Below, one piece after another: positions 8,509 through 15,297 of a DNA stretch of 64,000 nt (positions are counted from its first letter, which is position 1; each line of letters starts with the position of its first letter). Under the pieces are notes generated by a model. The model was not told the DNA's origin. It was given only the letters and a program-made list of their open reading frames with translations, and did no database searches. The stretch spans positions 62,001-126,000 of the forward strand of contig JAXLSZ010000010.1 in the NCBI GenBank assembly GCA_046330315.1, read 5' to 3'. Origin of the DNA: JAXLSZ01 sp046330315 (GTDB lineage Bacteria; Actinomycetota; Thermoleophilia; Solirubrobacterales; 70-9). The position numbers and the translations under genes were made by a program.

Positions 8509-8538
8509 TGTGGCCGCGCTCGACGCCGGCCCGGGTCC

Positions 8539-9261
8539 TCACCGCGCCTTCGCCTCGGCGAGCGCGCGCAGGCGCGGGAACAGAACGTTGTTCTCCTCGT
8601 GGACGTGCTGGTGGAGGTCGAGCTCGAGTCCGCGCAGCGCCTCGAGCAGCGCCCGATGGGTGCCGCAAAGCGCGTTCGCGGGGTCGTATCCGTCGGTGAG
8701 CTCGCGCATCGCGGCCAGGGCGTCGCCAACGCCCTGGTGCTCGCGCTCGTGGCGGTCGATGAGCTCGGTGTCGAGCGATGCGCTGTCGGGGTCGCCCGCC
8801 TCGAGCGCGTGGCAGGCGGGGAACACCGCCCGCTCCTCGAGCTCGATGTGGCTCTCGAGCTCGGACCTCATGCCCGTGAACACGCGTTCGAGATCGTCGA
8901 GCCCGGAGTGGTCGCGGCCGTGGACGCGCACGACCTTGGCAAGCATTTCGGAGATCCGCGGCAGCTCGCGGCGCAGCTCGGCGTGGTGGACGGTGACGAT
9001 GTGGTCGCAGAGCTCGCCGAGGCTTGCCCGGCGCCAGTCGGATTCTTCGAGGGGATGCGAGGGGCGGAGTGGATCGGCGTCCAGAGCCTCGATGAGCTCC
9101 CGTACCGTCTCGACGTCGAGCCCCCGTCGCTCGCACGCCTCGGCGAGCGTCTGCCGGCCGGCGCAGCAGTAGTCGATTCGCAGCCGCTCGAAGAGCCCCG
9201 CGCACGACGGGTGCTCGGCGACCAGCTCTCCGAGGCTCGTGTTCGGCGCGATGTGGGTCAT
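8539..9261 (-). CDS. RIC/YtfE-type iron-sulfur cluster repair di-iron protein
   Basis: About 240 residues. The N-terminal DUF542/ScdA_N domain has the signature 'LGELVAEHPSCAGLFERLRI' followed by 'DYCCAGRQTLAEAC'. The C-terminal hemerythrin-like domain (about 85-230) supplies His/Glu di-iron ligands: 'IVTVHHAELRRELP', 'ELESHIELEERAVFP', 'IDRHEREHQGV', 'LHQHVHEENNVLFPRL'. The family repairs Fe-S clusters damaged by nitric oxide or peroxide. ATG 9261 is chosen over the in-frame GTG at 9285 because the longer form would start inside the dyad at 9274-9300; neither has a clear Shine-Dalgarno. The dyad directly upstream links it to the Fe-S regulator next door. Confidence 0.92.
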   Translation of the reverse strand: MTHIAPNTSLGELVAEHPSCAGLFERLRIDYCCAGRQTLAEACERRGLDVETVRELIEALDADPLRPSHPLEESDWRRASLGELCDHIVTVHHAELRRELPRISEMLAKVVRVHGRDHSGLDDLERVFTGMRSELESHIELEERAVFPACHALEAGDPDSASLDTELIDRHEREHQGVGDALAAMRELTDGYDPANALCGTHRALLEALRGLELDLHQHVHEENNVLFPRLRALAEAKAR

Positions 9262-9273
9262 GAGCGGGATCGA

Positions 9274-9300
9274 ATTTTTGCACACCGGCCTGTGAAAAAT
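9274..9300. promoter_or_regulatory. Candidate operator B upstream of RIC/YtfE gene
   Basis: A near-palindrome ATTTTT-G-CACA, central CCGGCC, TGTG-AAAAAT; each arm is complementary apart from one inserted G on the left. It starts 12 bases upstream of the ATG at 9261 and lies on the RIC side of the RIC/regulator intergenic region. It is the most symmetric of the three similar sites (8140, 9274, 10160). Confidence 0.55.
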
Positions 9301-9325
9301 CGGCCAGGGCCTGGCGGGTGCGGAC

Positions 9326-9384
9326 CGGGCGGGCGGCGCGATCGCCGGCAGCGCCCAGCGCGGGCGGGCGGCGCGATCGCCGGC
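9326..9384. repeat. Two direct copies of a 24-base GC-rich repeat
   Basis: CGGGCGGGCGGCGCGATCGC plus CGGC occurs at 9326 and again at 9361 (period 35), in the gap between operator B and the end of the Fe-S regulator gene. No coding role is seen. Confidence 0.6.
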
Positions 9385-9389
9385 CGCGC

Positions 9390-10061
9390 TCAGTGCGCGC
9401 CGGCGACGCCCTCGAGATCGATCAGGCAGCCGGCTTCCTCGGGGTCGCGCGGCACGAAGTCGGCCAGGCGCGCCTCGGGCAGCAGCACGTCGAGCAGGCC
9501 CCGCGTGATTCCGCGGTGCAGGGTGCAGACGATCGGCTGGCTGCCGCGCACGGCGTCGCGGTAGGGGCAGTTCCCGAGGCAGTGGACCAGGTGCCCGCCG
9601 GATGCCTCGGTGCGCGGCTGGAAGCCGAGCGCTGCGAGCGTCGCCTCCAGCGCCTCGACACCGTCCCTGGCGTCGGTGGGGGCGATCTCGCGGCCGATCT
9701 CGCGCCCCGCGCGCTCGACCTCGCGCCGCCGCCCGGTCCCGGGGCCGATCGCCCGCGCGAGCCAGCGCCCGAGATCGGCGTAGCCGGCGGGGCGGGCGCC
9801 GCCGGGGCGGGCGCCGGGGGCGATCGTCCAGGCTACGCGCGGGCGGCCGCGCTCGCGGGGGTCGCGGGAGCGATTGACGAGCCCCGCCCGCTCGAGCCGA
9901 TCCAGGTGCACGCGGATGCCGTTTGGATGGAGGCCCAGCCGCTCGGCGAGCTCGACCGTGCCGGCCGGGCGCTTCAGCTCGCCCAGCAGGGAGAAAAGCC
10001 TGGCGCGGGTCGGCTGCGCGAGGGGATCATCGGGGTCGATCGTGAGGGGCGGGTCCATCAT
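9390..10061 (-). CDS. SufR-like Fe-S-binding HTH regulator
   Basis: About 223 residues; start is ATG 10061 or the adjacent ATG 10058. The N-terminal winged HTH (about residues 10-80) reads 'PTRARLFSLLGELKRPAGTV' then 'LGLHPNGIRVHLDRLERAGLV' and 'RGRPRVAWTIAPGA', as in ArsR/SufR-type repressors. The C-terminal part carries a Cx3Cx13C motif ('CLGNCPY' ... 'IVCTLHRG'), the cluster-binding pattern of SufR, plus a further Cys near the end. Such proteins sense Fe-S or NO status. Its promoter region has a dyad like those before fdxA and RIC. The leader between dyad and start holds three 24-base repeats. The exact effector is inference. Confidence 0.85.
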   Translation of the reverse strand: MMDPPLTIDPDDPLAQPTRARLFSLLGELKRPAGTVELAERLGLHPNGIRVHLDRLERAGLVNRSRDPRERGRPRVAWTIAPGARPGGARPAGYADLGRWLARAIGPGTGRRREVERAGREIGREIAPTDARDGVEALEATLAALGFQPRTEASGGHLVHCLGNCPYRDAVRGSQPIVCTLHRGITRGLLDVLLPEARLADFVPRDPEEAGCLIDLEGVAGAH

Positions 10062-10086
10062 CGCCAGGCTCGCACAGCGCGAGGAG

Positions 10087-10158
10087 GGAACGCCGGCGGT
10101 TGCCGACCAAGGAACGCCGGCGGTCGCCGACCAAGGAACGCCGGCGGTTGCCGACCAG
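10087..10158. repeat. Three tandem 24-bp repeats in the regulator leader
   Basis: Three consecutive 24-base units (10087-10110, 10111-10134, 10135-10158), starting GGAACGCCGGCGG, with only one internal mismatch in unit 2. They occupy almost the whole 5' leader of the SufR-like gene between operator C and the start codon. Read in the regulator's frame they give WSATAGVP three times, but no start codon lies upstream in that frame, so they are taken as untranslated. Confidence 0.85.
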
Positions 10159-10159
10159 G

Positions 10160-10184
10160 TTTTTCCACCACCAATGTGAGAAAG
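10160..10184. promoter_or_regulatory. Candidate operator C upstream of SufR-like regulator
   Basis: TTTTT-CCAC, spacer, TGTG-AGAAAG: the T-tract and A-rich tract are 14 bases apart, against 15 in the two sister sites, and TGTGA(A/G)AAA is shared by all three. It lies about 100 bases upstream of the regulator's ATG, suggesting autoregulation. It is the least symmetric of the set. Confidence 0.45.
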
Positions 10185-10253
10185 ATTGTAGCGATCGGCG
10201 CAGACCCCGGGGGCTGAGAGAGAGCTGAGAGCCCACGGTCCCGGGGCTTGGAG

Positions 10254-10326
10254 TGGCGAGGGCCGGAATCGAACCGGCGACACCACGATTTTCAGTCGTG
10301 TGCTCTACCAACTGAGCTACCTCGCC
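10254..10326 (-). tRNA. tRNA-Phe (GAA)
   Basis: A 73-base cloverleaf. The acceptor stem is GGCGAGG pairing with CCTCGCC, the D-loop region is TAGCTCAGTTGGTAGAGC, the anticodon arm is ACGACTGAAAATCGT with GAA as anticodon, and the T-arm is GCCGGTTCGATTCCGGC. The discriminator base is A, and CCA is not encoded. Confidence 0.97.
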
Positions 10327-10413
10327 CGGGGGCCCGGCGAAGCGCCGGGGGCGACGGGAAGGCTAGCGCCGATCCGGGCCGGGCGCGGGCCTGCCGGGCG
10401 CTAGCGTGGAGGC

Positions 10414-12045
10414 GTGGCCTGGGCGCGAGCAGCGGTGCTGGTGGCGGCCGCGGGGGCGCTGGTCTCCGGGGCCGGGGCCGCCGACCCCCGCACGCCGCCC
10501 GGGCTGCCCGGGCTGCCGGCTCCCTTCCTGGGGACCGCCCTGCTCGGCGACGGCGGGATGACCGTGGCCGTGGACAGCTACGGCTCGGTGGTGGACATGA
10601 GGCCCGGGGGGCCGGCCTCGGCCCCGGCGATCGCGGTCTCCTCGCGCCGGCAGGCGGCGGGGACCGTGCCCGCCGGCGCCTCTCTCTCCGTCCGGGTGGG
10701 CGGCCCGGGCCCGCTGGAGCCGCTCTGGCGGGCGTCGCGGGTCCGCCAGCTCCGGCCGCGGCACGGAGCGCTGAGCACCGCGGCGGAGGTCGGCCGGCTG
10801 ACCGTCTCGATCACCGACGCCGCCCGCGGCCCGCTCTTCGCCCGCCTGATCCGGGTCCGCGGCGCCCCCGGGCGCAGCGTTCGCGCCGCCGTCGGGCCCG
10901 TGCCCGAAGACGGGGCCCGCTGCCTGGCGGGATCGACCGGGGGGCGCGATCCCGAGCAGCCGCCCTCCGTGCCCGCAGGGCCAGGGCCCGCGACGGACGC
11001 GCGGCCGGTTCCGCCCGGGCACCGGCACCTCTGGAGGGGACGGGGCGAGATCGCGGGGTGGCTGGTCTGCGGGGCCGCACCGCCCGCGCCCGGATCCGGC
11101 GGGGATCCGCGAGAGCTGGTCGGGACGGCGGCCATCGCCGCCGGCAGGTGGCTGGGCGCGGGGCGGCCCCTGGGCCCGGCGGCGCCGGGCTGGGCGCGAG
11201 CCACCTACCGGCGTTCCCTTCTCGTCCTGCGCTCGCTCACCGACCGGCGCACCGGCGCCTTCGCGGCGGGCGCGAGGGACGGCTGGGCCTACGTCTGGCC
11301 GCGGGACGCCGCGGCGGCGGCGATCGCCCTGCAGCGCTCGGGCCACCGCTCCCTGGCCCGCCGGATCGCCCGCTTCCTCGCCGGGCTGGACATCGACGCG
11401 GCGGCCCGATTCGGCGGCGGCGGGGCGCCGGTCGGGGGGCGGTCCGCCCAGGGCGATGCGGCGGGCTGGATCCGGGCGGCGCTGGAGGCGACCCGGGACC
11501 GCGCGCCGGCCCGCCGTGGCGCCTGGAGGGAGCGGGCCGACTACCAGGAGCGAAGCGGCGGGGGCGGCGCGCTGCTGGGCAACGCGATCGCCTCCGGCCT
11601 CCCGGCCGGGCGCCTGCGCGCCCTGTTCGCAAGCGGCGGGGAGCTGGTGCGGGAGGCCGGCGATCCGGGCTCGGGCCCCGACTCGGCGGCGGCCTGGGCG
11701 GTGGCGCCCTTTCCGCGCCCGGCGCTCCGCCGGCCGGCGGCCCGGACCCTCGCCGCGCTCGCCGCCGACGCCTCGCCCTACGGCATCCTTCCCTCGGCCG
11801 ACTGGCCCGGGCGGGATCCCTGGACCGCACCCACCGCCTGGACGGCCTGGTCCCTCGCGGCGCTCGGCGAGCGGCGCGCCGCGATCGCCCTCCTGCGCCG
11901 CCTGCGCCGGGCATCCACCCCGGCCGGCTTCCTGCCCGAGCGGGTCGACCGGCGAACCGGGCTCCCCGTCTCCACCACCCCGCTGGGCTGGAGCCACGCC
12001 TTTGCCGCCCTCGCCCTCCTCCGTCTCTGGCCGGGCCCCGGCTGA
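10414..12045 (+). CDS. Secreted GH15-like (glucoamylase-type) protein
   Basis: A 543-residue protein from GTG 10414 with an N-terminal signal peptide (hydrophobic residues 5-23 ending AGA). About 30-250 form a beta-rich region, and the C-terminal half resembles an alpha/alpha-barrel. 'ARDGWAYVWPRDAAAAAIAL' matches the substrate-binding segment of GH15 glucoamylases and glucodextranases, and 'PTAWTAWSLAALGERRAA' and 'PLGWSHAFAALALL' fit the last barrel helices. The likely role is hydrolysis of alpha-glucans or trehalose outside the cell. The catalytic glutamates cannot be assigned with confidence by eye, so activity is uncertain. Confidence 0.7.
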   Translation: MAWARAAVLVAAAGALVSGAGAADPRTPPGLPGLPAPFLGTALLGDGGMTVAVDSYGSVVDMRPGGPASAPAIAVSSRRQAAGTVPAGASLSVRVGGPGPLEPLWRASRVRQLRPRHGALSTAAEVGRLTVSITDAARGPLFARLIRVRGAPGRSVRAAVGPVPEDGARCLAGSTGGRDPEQPPSVPAGPGPATDARPVPPGHRHLWRGRGEIAGWLVCGAAPPAPGSGGDPRELVGTAAIAAGRWLGAGRPLGPAAPGWARATYRRSLLVLRSLTDRRTGAFAAGARDGWAYVWPRDAAAAAIALQRSGHRSLARRIARFLAGLDIDAAARFGGGGAPVGGRSAQGDAAGWIRAALEATRDRAPARRGAWRERADYQERSGGGGALLGNAIASGLPAGRLRALFASGGELVREAGDPGSGPDSAAAWAVAPFPRPALRRPAARTLAALAADASPYGILPSADWPGRDPWTAPTAWTAWSLAALGERRAAIALLRRLRRASTPAGFLPERVDRRTGLPVSTTPLGWSHAFAALALLRLWPGPG

Positions 12046-12140
12046 CCGCACCGGCGGCCCCGGCTCTGGGCGGGCCCTGGCTGACCGCACCGGCGGCCCC
12101 CCTCTCCGGGCGGGCTCGGGGTGACCGGACCCGGGGCCTC
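12032..12140. repeat. 39-40 bp tandem repeat at the GH15-like 3' end
   Basis: Three copies starting CGGGCC/CTCC...GGCTGACCGCACCGG at 12032, 12071 and, more diverged, 12111. The first copy contains the stop codon of the GH15-like gene; the last runs to the end of the convergent methyltransferase gene. Confidence 0.7.
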
Positions 12141-13008
12141 AGTCCCGCCGGGACCGCCGCAGCCGGCGCAGCGGAGCGGTGGCGCGCCAGCTCAGCGAGC
12201 CCTCGAACTCCTCCCTGATCTCGGCCTCGCGCCGCGCCGCCTCCGCCTTGGCCTCCTCGAGCTCCCTCTGGACCTGCCGCACGTTGTGGCGCAGGGCGTC
12301 GAACTCCCGCGGGTCGTCGCCGGGGCGAAGCAGCTCCTCCGGGGTCAGCTCGACGTCCTTGCGGCGCATGGCCGCCCAGCTCTGGCGGTGGATGTCGGGC
12401 GCGATCCGGACGATCTCGAAGGCCCGGCCCCAGTGCTCGCGGACCCACCACTCGGACATCAGGACCATCGGCGCGCCCTGCTCCCTGCCGTGGTCGTGAC
12501 ACAGCACGTTCATGCCGATCCGGTCCTCGTCCCAGGGCTCGTGGGCGAGGATCTCGGAGTGGAAGCGGCCCATGTAGGTGGCGATCAGATAACCGCCCGG
12601 CTTGAGGATCCGGTGCAGCTCCAGCAGCCAGGCGGCCGAGTGGTCGGTCAGATGCGTGAAGACCGAGATCGCCCAGGCGAGGTCGAACGACGCATCCTCG
12701 AACCCGAGCGGCGGAGCCGGCCCGCAGACCTCCGCCCTCATCGGCGGGCAGAGGTCCCGCCTCACCCGCTCGATGCTGCCGGCGTCGATGTCGACCCCCC
12801 AGATCTCGCCGGCCCTCGCCTCGGGCCCGAACTCCTGGAGGGTGCGCCCCGGGCCGCACCCGAAGTCGAGGACCCGCCTCCCCTCGAAGGACCAGTCCTC
12901 GGGCAGAAGCCCGAGGATGGCCTCCCTGGTCTCGGGCCCCAGCTTCGCCCAGTGCTCCGCGTAGAGCCCTTCCCAGCTTTCGTTTTCCCCTGAACTCCCG
13001 GAGCCCAC
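12139..13008 (-). CDS. Class I SAM-dependent methyltransferase with C-terminal coiled coil
   Basis: A 289-residue protein from GTG 13008. The Rossmann-type methyltransferase domain spans about 40-190: motif I is 'RRVLDFGCGPGRTLQEF', the acidic strand-2 end is 'IWGVDIDAGSIERV', and the later segments are 'FDLAWAISVFTHL' and 'ELHRILKPGGYLIATY'. Residues about 235-275 form a charged coiled coil ('REFDALRHNVRQVQRELEE'), and the tail 'SLSWRATAPLRRLRR' is a motif often found at the ends of polysaccharide-associated enzymes. The adjacent divergent GT-C-like gene supports a role in envelope glycan modification, which is inferred. Confidence 0.85.
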   Translation of the reverse strand: MGSGSSGENESWEGLYAEHWAKLGPETREAILGLLPEDWSFEGRRVLDFGCGPGRTLQEFGPEARAGEIWGVDIDAGSIERVRRDLCPPMRAEVCGPAPPLGFEDASFDLAWAISVFTHLTDHSAAWLLELHRILKPGGYLIATYMGRFHSEILAHEPWDEDRIGMNVLCHDHGREQGAPMVLMSEWWVREHWGRAFEIVRIAPDIHRQSWAAMRRKDVELTPEELLRPGDDPREFDALRHNVRQVQRELEEAKAEAARREAEIREEFEGSLSWRATAPLRRLRRSRRD

Positions 13009-13072
13009 GTCCGCCCTCCTGTCGATCCTTGACGCCTCTCGGGCAGGCTACCGTTGCATAACCTCTGGGCGG

Positions 13073-14812
13073 ATGGTCCCCGCCAGCCAACCCGGCATCG
13101 GAGGCTCCGGTCCGCCCGGCCTTGTCGCGGGCCGGGCGCGGGCCCGGCGCGCCCCCGCCCTGGCGCTGGCGGTGGCGGGCGCGGCGGCCTTCTGCTTCTC
13201 GCTCTGGATCACCCGCGACCAGGCCCTCTTCTCCGACGAGTGGGGCCGCTACCTGCTCTACCCCTCGATGAGCTTCGGGGCGACGCTGCACGGGCTCAGC
13301 GGCCACCTGGTGGTGGGGCACGTCTTTCTCTACCGCGCCGTGTTCGAGCTGTTCGGCGCCGGCAGCTACCTGCCGCTCCGCCTGATCCAGGCAACCCTCC
13401 TGGTGGCCTGCGCGGTGCTGTTCTACCTCTACCTCGGGGACCGGGTCAGCCCCTGGCCGGCGGTCGGGGCGGCGGTCGTCCTGATGTTCCTGGGCTCGGC
13501 CTGGGAGGTGGTCGCGACGCCCTACGGGATCGTCATCCTGCTGCCGATCGCCCTGGGGCTTGCGGCGCTCAACTGCCTGCTCCGACCCGGGCTCGGCTGG
13601 GAGATCGGCGCCTGCGCGCTGCTGACGGCGGCGGTCTTCACCCAGGACTTCGCCCTTCCCTTCCTGGCCGGAGCGCTAGTCCTGACCGGGGTCCGGCGGT
13701 CGCCGCCCAGCCTTCGCTCCGGCTGGGTGGCGGGCGTCCCGCTGCTCCTCTACGCCGCCTGGTTCGCCTGGTCGCGGCTCGATACGAGCTACTCGTTCGT
13801 CGGCGACCCGGTGAAGCTCAGCAACCTGGCGAAGGTGCCCTCCACGGTGCTTTCCCTCTGCGCGGTGGGAGCCACCTCCGCGGCCGGGACCTTCGAGAGC
13901 CACGGCGTGCTCGACCTGGCCACCGGCTTCTTCCTCCTCGCCCTGATCGCCGTCCTGGCCGCCTCGGGACGGCCACGGCTGAGGGGGACCGTCTCCGCTC
14001 TGGTCTGGGTTCCAGTCGCGATGATGCTCGCCTTCGGCTTCCTGGTCGGCCTGGCCCTCGGCGGGGATCGGGCGCCGACCGCCATCCGGTACGTCTACCT
14101 GGCCACCCTCCTGGTCCTGATGTTCTGCCTCGAGCTGCTCGGCAGGCGGCGCGGCCCGCTGGCGGCGGCGTGCGTGGTGGCCCTGCTCGCCCTGGGCGTG
14201 GTCGCGAACGCCACCGCATATCGCCGGATCGGGCGACAGATCGCACAGATAGGGATCGAGAACCGGGCCGTCCTCGGCGCTCTCGACGTCGCCGGCGCCG
14301 CCGCCGACCCCGGCTACGAGATCGCCAGCGAGCCGACCCGCTTCGAGATCAACAACGTCAGGGGGTTCACCGCGGGCCAGTACCGATCCGCCGCCTCGAG
14401 GTTCGGGTCCCCAAGCCTCTCCCCGGCGGAGGCCGCGCTGCCCCCGGAGGCCAGAGCCGCGGCCGACCGCACGCTGATCGCCTCGGAGGGGATCGCTCCG
14501 CTGCCGGTCGCGGCGCCGGCGGCGGCGCCCTCCTCCGCATGCAGCAACCTGGCCGGCGCGCCGGGAGCGCCGGCGACGGCGATCCGCGCCCTGCGCCCCG
14601 GAGCGGCCCTGGAGGTGCAGGCGTCGGGGTCGGGGTCGGGGGTGGTGGTCGCGGCGAGGCGCTTCGCCTCCTCCCCCCAGGCGATCGGCACGGTGCCGGC
14701 CGGGACGGCCGCGCGGGTCTCCTCGCCTCGCGACGACTCGCCGGTCCCCTGGAGGCTCAGCTTCGCCACGGACGGGGCCGCCCTCGTCTGCCCGCTGGCG
14801 GCTCAGGGCTGA
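13073..14812 (+). CDS. Polytopic GT-C-like membrane protein (paralogue of 5069-6778)
   Basis: A 579-residue protein from ATG 13073 with about ten hydrophobic helices over residues 25-390. The loop after helix 1 has 'LFSDEWGRYLLYPSMSFG' with the acidic pair. 'LSGHLVVGHVFLYRAVFELF' and 'FLGSAWEVVATPYGIVILLP' align closely with the 5069 gene. The C-terminal soluble region again contains 'FTAGQYRSAASRFGSPSLSP'. It is divergent from the methyltransferase at 12139. Family unnamed to me; GT-C-type lipid-linked sugar transfer is a hypothesis. Confidence 0.7.
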   Translation: MVPASQPGIGGSGPPGLVAGRARARRAPALALAVAGAAAFCFSLWITRDQALFSDEWGRYLLYPSMSFGATLHGLSGHLVVGHVFLYRAVFELFGAGSYLPLRLIQATLLVACAVLFYLYLGDRVSPWPAVGAAVVLMFLGSAWEVVATPYGIVILLPIALGLAALNCLLRPGLGWEIGACALLTAAVFTQDFALPFLAGALVLTGVRRSPPSLRSGWVAGVPLLLYAAWFAWSRLDTSYSFVGDPVKLSNLAKVPSTVLSLCAVGATSAAGTFESHGVLDLATGFFLLALIAVLAASGRPRLRGTVSALVWVPVAMMLAFGFLVGLALGGDRAPTAIRYVYLATLLVLMFCLELLGRRRGPLAAACVVALLALGVVANATAYRRIGRQIAQIGIENRAVLGALDVAGAAADPGYEIASEPTRFEINNVRGFTAGQYRSAASRFGSPSLSPAEAALPPEARAAADRTLIASEGIAPLPVAAPAAAPSSACSNLAGAPGAPATAIRALRPGAALEVQASGSGSGVVVAARRFASSPQAIGTVPAGTAARVSSPRDDSPVPWRLSFATDGAALVCPLAAQG

Positions 14813-15297
14813 GCGGGACCGAGCGCCAGGGCAACCGCCTCCGCCGGGCCCCCGGCCTCGAGCACGCCGGGGTCGGCGCCGCCGGCCGGCGTCTCCGGCA
14901 CGCTCCAGCCGCCCAGCAGCACGACCCTGCGGCCCAGCTTGCGGGCCAGAGCGATCTCCGAGAGGGTCCCCCAGGCTCCGCCGATCGCGATCAGGGCCTC
15001 CCCGGAGGCGGCCACGGCGAGGTTCCGCGCCTCCCCCACCCCGGCGACGACGACCCGGGTGCAGAACGGGTTGGCGGCCTCCGCCGAGCTGCCGGGGACG
15101 ATCCCGATCACCTCCCCGCCGCGCTCGGCGGCGCCCCTGGACACCGCCTCCATGACGCCCCCGAGCCCGCCGCAGACGACGGTGACGCCGCGCTCGGCGA
15201 GCAGCGCCCCGACCTCGGCTGCGGCCCGCGCCTCCTCTGAGGCCTGCCCGCAGCGCCCCGATCCGGCGACCGAGACCTGGGGGGCGCGCGCCCTCAC
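14803..15297 (-). CDS. LOG-like / TIGR00725-family Rossmann protein
   Basis: A 164-residue protein from GTG 15297, whose GTGA overlaps the stop of the upstream helicase. 'VSVAGSGRCGQASEEARAAA' opens the fold; 'VTVVCGGLGGVMEAVSRGA' is the nucleotide-binding GG-x-GGxM segment of the lysine-decarboxylase-like (LOG) superfamily, and 'ALIAIGGAWGTLSEIALA' replaces the canonical PGGxGTxxE with GGAWGTLSE, as in TIGR00725 members. Those proteins may bind nucleotides or molybdenum cofactor precursors; the exact role is unknown. Its 3' end overlaps the convergent GT-C-like gene by 10 bases. Confidence 0.85.
   Translation of the reverse strand: MRARAPQVSVAGSGRCGQASEEARAAAEVGALLAERGVTVVCGGLGGVMEAVSRGAAERGGEVIGIVPGSSAEAANPFCTRVVVAGVGEARNLAVAASGEALIAIGGAWGTLSEIALARKLGRRVVLLGGWSVPETPAGGADPGVLEAGGPAEAVALALGPAQP

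Noticed and set aside
10087..10158. CRISPR-like array
   Set aside because: The units are contiguous with no spacers and no cas genes are present; it is a simple tandem repeat.
10061..10286. N-terminal extension of the SufR-like protein through the 24-bp repeats and the tRNA
   Set aside because: It would be encoded across a tRNA gene and operator C; the ATG pair at 10058/10061 fits the family's start.
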